Shown: piece by piece, positions 58,906 through 64,000 of the stretch | How the letters are laid out: each line of letters begins with the position of its first letter | How positions within the stretch are numbered: the stretch's first letter is position 1 | Source of the DNA: Lepeophtheirus salmonis | Lineage: Eukaryota > Arthropoda > Copepoda > Siphonostomatoida > Caligidae | NCBI RefSeq assembly: GCF_016086655.4 | Contig: NC_052139.2 | Location: 3,286,001 to 3,350,000 of the forward strand | Length of the DNA stretch: 64,000 bases | Direction: 5' to 3' | Notes under the pieces: generated by a model | What the model saw: the letters and a program-made list of their open reading frames with translations, nothing else | Database searches by the model: none | Told to the model about the DNA's origin: nothing | Program-made: the position numbers and the translations under genes

Positions 58906-60569
58906 TTTTTGTCATATCATTTATTGCCCATATGTATTTTTATCCATTAATATTTAAGGACAAAAAAGTATAATATACTTAAGTATATGGTTCATTCAGT
59001 CCATAAAAATTTACATTTGAATATTTTTTCCCTCCAATATGTCAAATCATCTTTTATTGTAAAACTACAAATATAGTTTTAGATTTATAATTCATTCGAG
59101 GTCTGAGTCATGAGTTCCTTTTCATGATGAATTGGATTTAAAAGACCTTTGCATTTTTGATAGTACATAGTTTGTAAATCACTGTTGGGCACGATCGATA
59201 AATAATTCGACAGCAAGTAAGCTATGTAACGAAATTACTTTCTTTATTATTTATGTTTTATTACAAAAAAAATATGCTTGATCCTGCCCATATATTTTCC
59301 TTCAGTACCACACACATCAAATCCTTTGATTTTGTTAAAAAATAACATAACTATATTTAACCAATATCTCACCATAAAAATAAAAGATTAGAATTCAGAG
59401 TCTAATTAGTTCATATAAATGATACAAATAATGGCTTTTTGAGGTCCAATACTCAAAATTGAATCAAATATTGGCATTTAAAACCAATTAATATGTTTGA
59501 TATATTTTCATAATTGGTTAATGCTATAATGTATTTCTTACCCAAAAACCAATTTAAATAATTTTCACATTTATCCAGTATAATTTGAGACTTAATTATA
59601 CTTTATGGGAAATCAAATGAAAATTTTCAGTTCGTAAACAAACTAATCCTCTCACATCGCTAATCAAACACTTACTGCATAAATTCGTAAGTCATTAAGT
59701 GATGGGATAATTTAATTTTGATTTAGTTTGATTGATATAGCCAAAGTATTAATTGAAAAATTGGTTTTGTGTACAAAATATATTATAACAGTCACCAATT
59801 ATAATCATAAATACGCATGAATTGTTTCAAAAATTTAATCAACTATACAAACATAAAATCTGATATTTCAATTTTGAGGTCTCAAATTTACCAGCCCAAA
59901 CTTTTTTCATTTATACCCATATTTGTATGTACCGTAGAAGTTTCCGATATTATAGTTAAAATAAACTATCACTTTTTATTGTTTTTTATTCATATTTCCA
60001 TGTGTATGTACTTAAGAAAAGTTATTTTAATAAATTTTGAGGTTTATAAAAATTTAAAAAAACACGTGCTAAAAATACAAAAAAAAAGTGTAGCTCATGA
60101 AATTGATATATATTAGCAATGGAATATGACCCGTCAACACAAATTCAAAGAAAGAATATGTGCTCAAAAAATTCATACATCTTAAAAGCATTTGTATTCT
60201 GCAACTAACCCTTACTCCTGAATATAACCAATTTGGCATACTATAAAATAATACAATTATCACGAATAAATAAAAAAGTAGAGCTTCGAAACAGAACGAG
60301 GCTGGTAGAAAAAAGTTCTGTCTACGTTTTAAATTAGTTTTACGTCCAAAAAGAGCACCACTCTTCAGTCAAAACAAAAACTTTGATGCTGCATTTCAGT
60401 TCACCTTAACATTTGTCTCATTTTACTGAATGAATAAAATTTCTGGTACTCTAAGTAGTTGTAAACAATCATGTAAATTTATAAAAGTATCCATTTGTGG
60501 CATTAAAACATATAATAAGTTGAGATTAAGACAAATACAGCAGTTTTTATAAAGGGGATTTTTTGTAAT
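58906..60569. other. non-coding stretch
   Basis: Near 59228-59245 the word cgaaattactttct is the reverse complement of the mariner terminus seen at 40654, without any coding block. At 60127 cgtcaacacaaattcaaaga resembles the start of family B. Both are too short to call. Confidence 0.4.
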
Positions 60570-60780
60570 GTTCCTTTAATTGGTTGGATGTAGTTACTCT
60601 CTTTAAATAGAAGTAAACATTATTGTACTAAAATTACTCAATCTGACCGAGGAATGTATTTTATGTATTAAGTATAGATTCCCTTCTCTAGGAACTGAGA
60701 CACGAAATAATGCACATTGAGCATAACAGTATAATTTCTACAAAGTGCGTTGTTCATGAGCTACAGGATTCCATCTGGAC
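60570..60780 (+). repeat. repeat family A copy, full length
   Basis: It runs from ttcctttaattggttggatg through agtaaacattattgtac, caatctgaccgaggaatg, ttcccttctctaggaactg and ataatgcacattgagc to ggattccatctggac. It is very close in order to 55430-55647 and shows the better-preserved 5' end. Confidence 0.65.
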
Positions 60781-62927
60781 TTTTTAGTCCAATCTGTGGT
60801 ACCAACAAACAATTTTTACTTTTATCAATGTAAATTTTTCCAGACTGTCAAAAAAAAGCAACACAAATATTAAGTATACACACCCTATATTCATATTCAA
60901 ATAACTAATGCTTTCATTTAAAATTTAACTCAGGGTGTAAAGGATTAATTTACTTTTTTTTTTGTCAAAAGTCTAAAACTCATATTTATCAATGTTTTTT
61001 AATAGCTAAAGCACAAAATGACCATGAAAAACTTGAACAAAAACATTGATTTGCCCTTTATACGTGTTATTTAAATCAATTACTTAGAGTATAACTACAA
61101 TTCGGAGTCAAAACTTGATCTGAATGTAATACATAAATGAAAATTGAAGTGAATAATAATTTGATAAAAAAATTTGTAAATTTAAAAAACCGAAACGTAG
61201 CATTTATTCAATATTTAATAAAAAAATAAAAAAACTCAATTGAAAAAACTCATCAAAATCAAGCATTTTTAGGCACTTTTTAAAAAAGTTGTATTTTAAT
61301 TATTATTCTTATTTATGATAAATATATCACTGAGCTACATCGTTCTATATTTAATAGAATTAGTAAAACATTAACAATAATTTCAACTAGAATGGGCACT
61401 CGGAAGAGTGCAAAACCTCCCTCTAAAATCAAATTGAGTAATACAACTCAATTTTGTTTAAAAGTAAGGGTCGATTATGCAATTTTTACGTTTGTGTTCC
61501 TTTGACCTTGACCTCTTTTTCAAAGAGCTGTTACAGAAGACAAACATTAACAATCTTCTTTTTCCTGCATGCAGAATATACTTCGAGAACGATTTCATAA
61601 TAGTATAATTTAAAACTCTCGCCATTTTTGCATACAACATTACAATAACATGCCTTAACTGTGCTAAAATATGAAATCAAACAGTAGTTTGCAAATATCT
61701 GAAGAATGTTTTATAGTTTTGCAGGAGGGTATAATGTAAAAAGGAAGCATGTATACATAGACAACATACCTCCATCAAAAGAACTAGGTAAGCTTCTTCT
61801 GGGAGAGATGTGCAGGAATGGAGAAAAAGAGATAAGGTGTACCAGGGAATACTAGGATTATGGAGAGGAATTTGTAAGAGCTACACACATTCATTAATTG
61901 TAATTGCATTAAAAAGTAGAGATACTTAAATCAACTATCAACATTCACTGCAAACCAATAACTATAAAAATATTTGTCTTCAAAATGACAACTATAGCGT
62001 AAAGAAAACATTCTGGTAGTTAAATTGTGTAAAATTAGTCATTTTCGTTTAATTGTTAAAAGAATCCCCACTTTTCATAATATAAGCCACAAATCAGCTT
62101 TATGTGAAGATCCACTTCATATTTGTATTTCTCATTTTTTTATTCTTTGTAATCTTTGGTAAAACGAATCTGTTTGAAAGGAGAAAAAAATAAATGTATA
62201 GATAATGAAATGAAATAAAAAATTGTTGGCAAATTTATATTTGTTTGAGTAAAAAAACTTTATTTTTCATAAGAAGAAAAGTTATTAAATCAAATACAAC
62301 AACCATTGTAGCCTGTTATTGTATTAACTGTTTGTTTATGAGAATGTATTCGTTTATATTTTTTCAGAGTTAAGAATTGAAAGATAATTATATTTGATTA
62401 CAACACTTTTTTTTTTTTTTTTTTGAATTATAATTTTTGATTAACACAACAAAGGTTTATAGGAAAACTGCAAAGAACAACTATGAAAGTAGAGTTATAG
62501 AATTTTAGAGTCACTTGTTCATAGAACAAAGTCCAATTTGTTTCTTATTGTACTGGTTTGCTTATAATAAAAACCCTCACGAGAAAAAATATAAACAAAA
62601 CTTTTTTTTTTTGTTATAAAAAGTTATACTTTTAGTTAAGAACAATGGGAATATTTATACAGAATAAAGATATAAAATCTATGATTATATTTTTTAGTTT
62701 TTAGTTTTTTTATACGTATGGAGTAGATTCATTACTTAATGAATCATGCAGAGCACACTGCCAGAAATAAGGTTCATTAGTCAATGGTCCTGTTTTATAC
62801 AAACATAACTTATATGGATATGCTTTTCAACTGTTAGAACATGTGATTTTACTTATTTTAAATGTTTTGAAGAAAAAACTTAGAAAGTCCCAATTCATTT
62901 TGAACTTCATATATACATACAGCCCAA
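60781..62927. other. non-coding AT-rich stretch
   Basis: An 18-base T run at 62407-62424 could be the tail of a retroposed sequence, but no coding block or target duplication was found. Nothing else is recognised. Confidence 0.45.
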
Positions 62928-63240
62928 CATTTCAATGACTATATTTGAGTAAATTATAGGCTTTATATTAAAAACTGTGGAATAGTTTATTATATCTAAC
63001 AATTATAGCTACAGTTTAAAACTTTTATTTATTCAATAAGACTTATATTGGCCCTGATATGACCTTTAAATAAAATCTATTAATATTGGCTGTCTATAGT
63101 TTAATTTATGGCACATCACAAGTGGTAATAAAAATATTTTGTTCATGGAAACGAACAATAATTTGCCAAAAAACACAAAAGTTGATTTTGAGAAAAATAA
63201 TTATAGCTTGAGTGCTCTTGTGTACATAGACGGACCCAAA
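62928..63240 (-). repeat. repeat family B copy
   Basis: It runs from tttcaatgactatatttgag through aactgtggaatagttta, tattggccctgatatgacc and atattttgttcatgg to tagcttgagtgctcttgtgt. It follows the copies at 23.1 and 46.3 kb in order. Confidence 0.65.
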
Positions 63241-63369
63241 ACTTATCTGCTTTATTTTTTACTTGTGAAGTTTCATTTCGCAACCAAATGACAGCTGAAA
63301 AAAGATACAAGTTTTTTTTTCATCCCATGCCTCCAAGTATAAAAGTTTGTGAAGTACTAGAAAAAAAAT

Positions 63370-63770
63370 GCAACGTGCATTTGTGCTATCTTCTAAGCAC
63401 CTGTGTCGGTGCCTAGAGACCAGTTATATCTCCATCCGGACTGCCTATAATATCTAGAAGTCCATTACAGCCTCATACGCCAAAGAAGAATCAAAATCTT
63501 TGCAGAAGCACATGGCTGACTTCCGGCCTGCCTTCATGTGACCTTCCTCTAGCCCTGACCTAAGCCCCTGGGACCTTGGAGCTTAGGGTGTATGTAAGAA
63601 AAATGTCTACTGCACCCTTCATCTAAATTTGTATTTGCTGCGAGCTGTTATCATGAATGTGTGGTACGCCATGAACACGACCTTCATCGTCCGAAGCTGC
63701 CAATCTGTAGCTGGTATGTCGAGGCTGTTATTCCTTATAAAGGAGGATATATTGATTAAAAATCTAGCTA
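63370..63770 (+). pseudogene. mariner transposase C-terminal remnant (DD37D type)
   Basis: One frame from about 63495 reads SLQKHMADFRPAFM, stop, PSSSPDLSPWDLGA, stop, GVCKKNVYCTLHLN. It goes on with LLRAVIMNVWYAMNTTFIVR and SCQSVAGMSR. It matches the region W(S)PDL.P.DF.AWG, TLHPN and VIR(S)CQSF..R.EAVI of mariner transposases. The final Asp (PWD) is kept. The part before it, HTPKKNQ in another frame, has lost the Asp-containing QDGAP. No TIR is seen before the window ends. Confidence 0.75.
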
Positions 63771-64000
63771 AATATTGTATTTATATCATATCTCAAATTG
63801 GTTTTCAGTTGTGTATTTCTTTGATTCTGTAAAAATAACGTTTTACAGTTTTTTTTTTTCCAGTTTTGTGTCCCCACACTGTAGAATAACCACATTTTCC
63901 TATAGCACAGAAGGGAGACATTCAAGTTTTTAACCCACTGCTCTTGAAGGATGCAACAGAGTTAAATCCATTTATATAATATTAAATAATCAATCTATCA
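63771..64000. other. window edge, flank of the mariner remnant
   Basis: No feature is recognised in these last bases. They may hold the mariner 3' untranslated region. Confidence 0.4.

Noticed and set aside
59228..59245. Word resembling an inverted mariner terminus
   Set aside because: About 14 bases with no transposase sequence or TA-bounded partner nearby.
62407..62424. 18-base poly(T) as a possible retroposon tail
   Set aside because: No target duplication or retroposed body could be identified on either side.

Overview
The window is AT-rich, intron- or intergenic-like eukaryotic DNA with no intact host gene that I can recognise. It carries many decayed animal transposons: mariner DD34D and DD37D lineages, a ZBED-type hAT, LINE reverse transcriptases, an LTR element and several small inverted-repeat families. 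Poly(A)/poly(T) tracts, target-site duplications and splice-like signals rule out a prokaryote. The mix and the style of the DD37D mariners fit an arthropod, and my best guess is a parasitic copepod (sea louse, Caligidae). That guess rests on family resemblance only.

Layout. 0-9 kb: a small element flanked by CCACTAG repeats, a complete but internally deleted mariner (1432-2285) and a LINE fragment (about 5.95-6.39 kb). 9-19.3 kb: the densest transposon block. It holds a mariner fragment at 9.6 kb, a 2.7-kb LINE (12559-15256, minus strand) inserted with a 16-bp target-site duplication into an older unclassified element, a minus-strand mariner at 16.6-17.1 kb and a plus-strand hAT at 17.8-19.2 kb. 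22-29.9 kb: a mariner N-terminal fragment, then a mariner split by a collapsed LTR retrotransposon (24.8-26.3 kb), two further mariners (27.3 and 28.0 kb) and a diverged duplication flanking them. 30-64 kb: mostly non-coding AT-rich DNA with dispersed repeat families, called A, B and D here, some MITEs, three more mariner fragments, a few orphan exon-like islands and a perfect CRE palindrome at 48.83 kb.

No transposase or polymerase is intact. In every mariner where a catalytic position can be read, at least one catalytic Asp is replaced or lost. The hAT lacks one Asp, and both LINE YADD boxes are mutated. Mobility today would need enzymes supplied from elsewhere.

The best candidates for host coding sequence are short islands with higher GC than their surroundings and splice-like edges, at 57237-57326, 26768-26843 and 21030-21095, plus open frames at 42331-42669 and 48542-48776. 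If any is real, the window is probably part of one or more very long introns. I found no convincing novel functional system. The most informative structures are the nested insertions and the undescribed dispersed repeat families.
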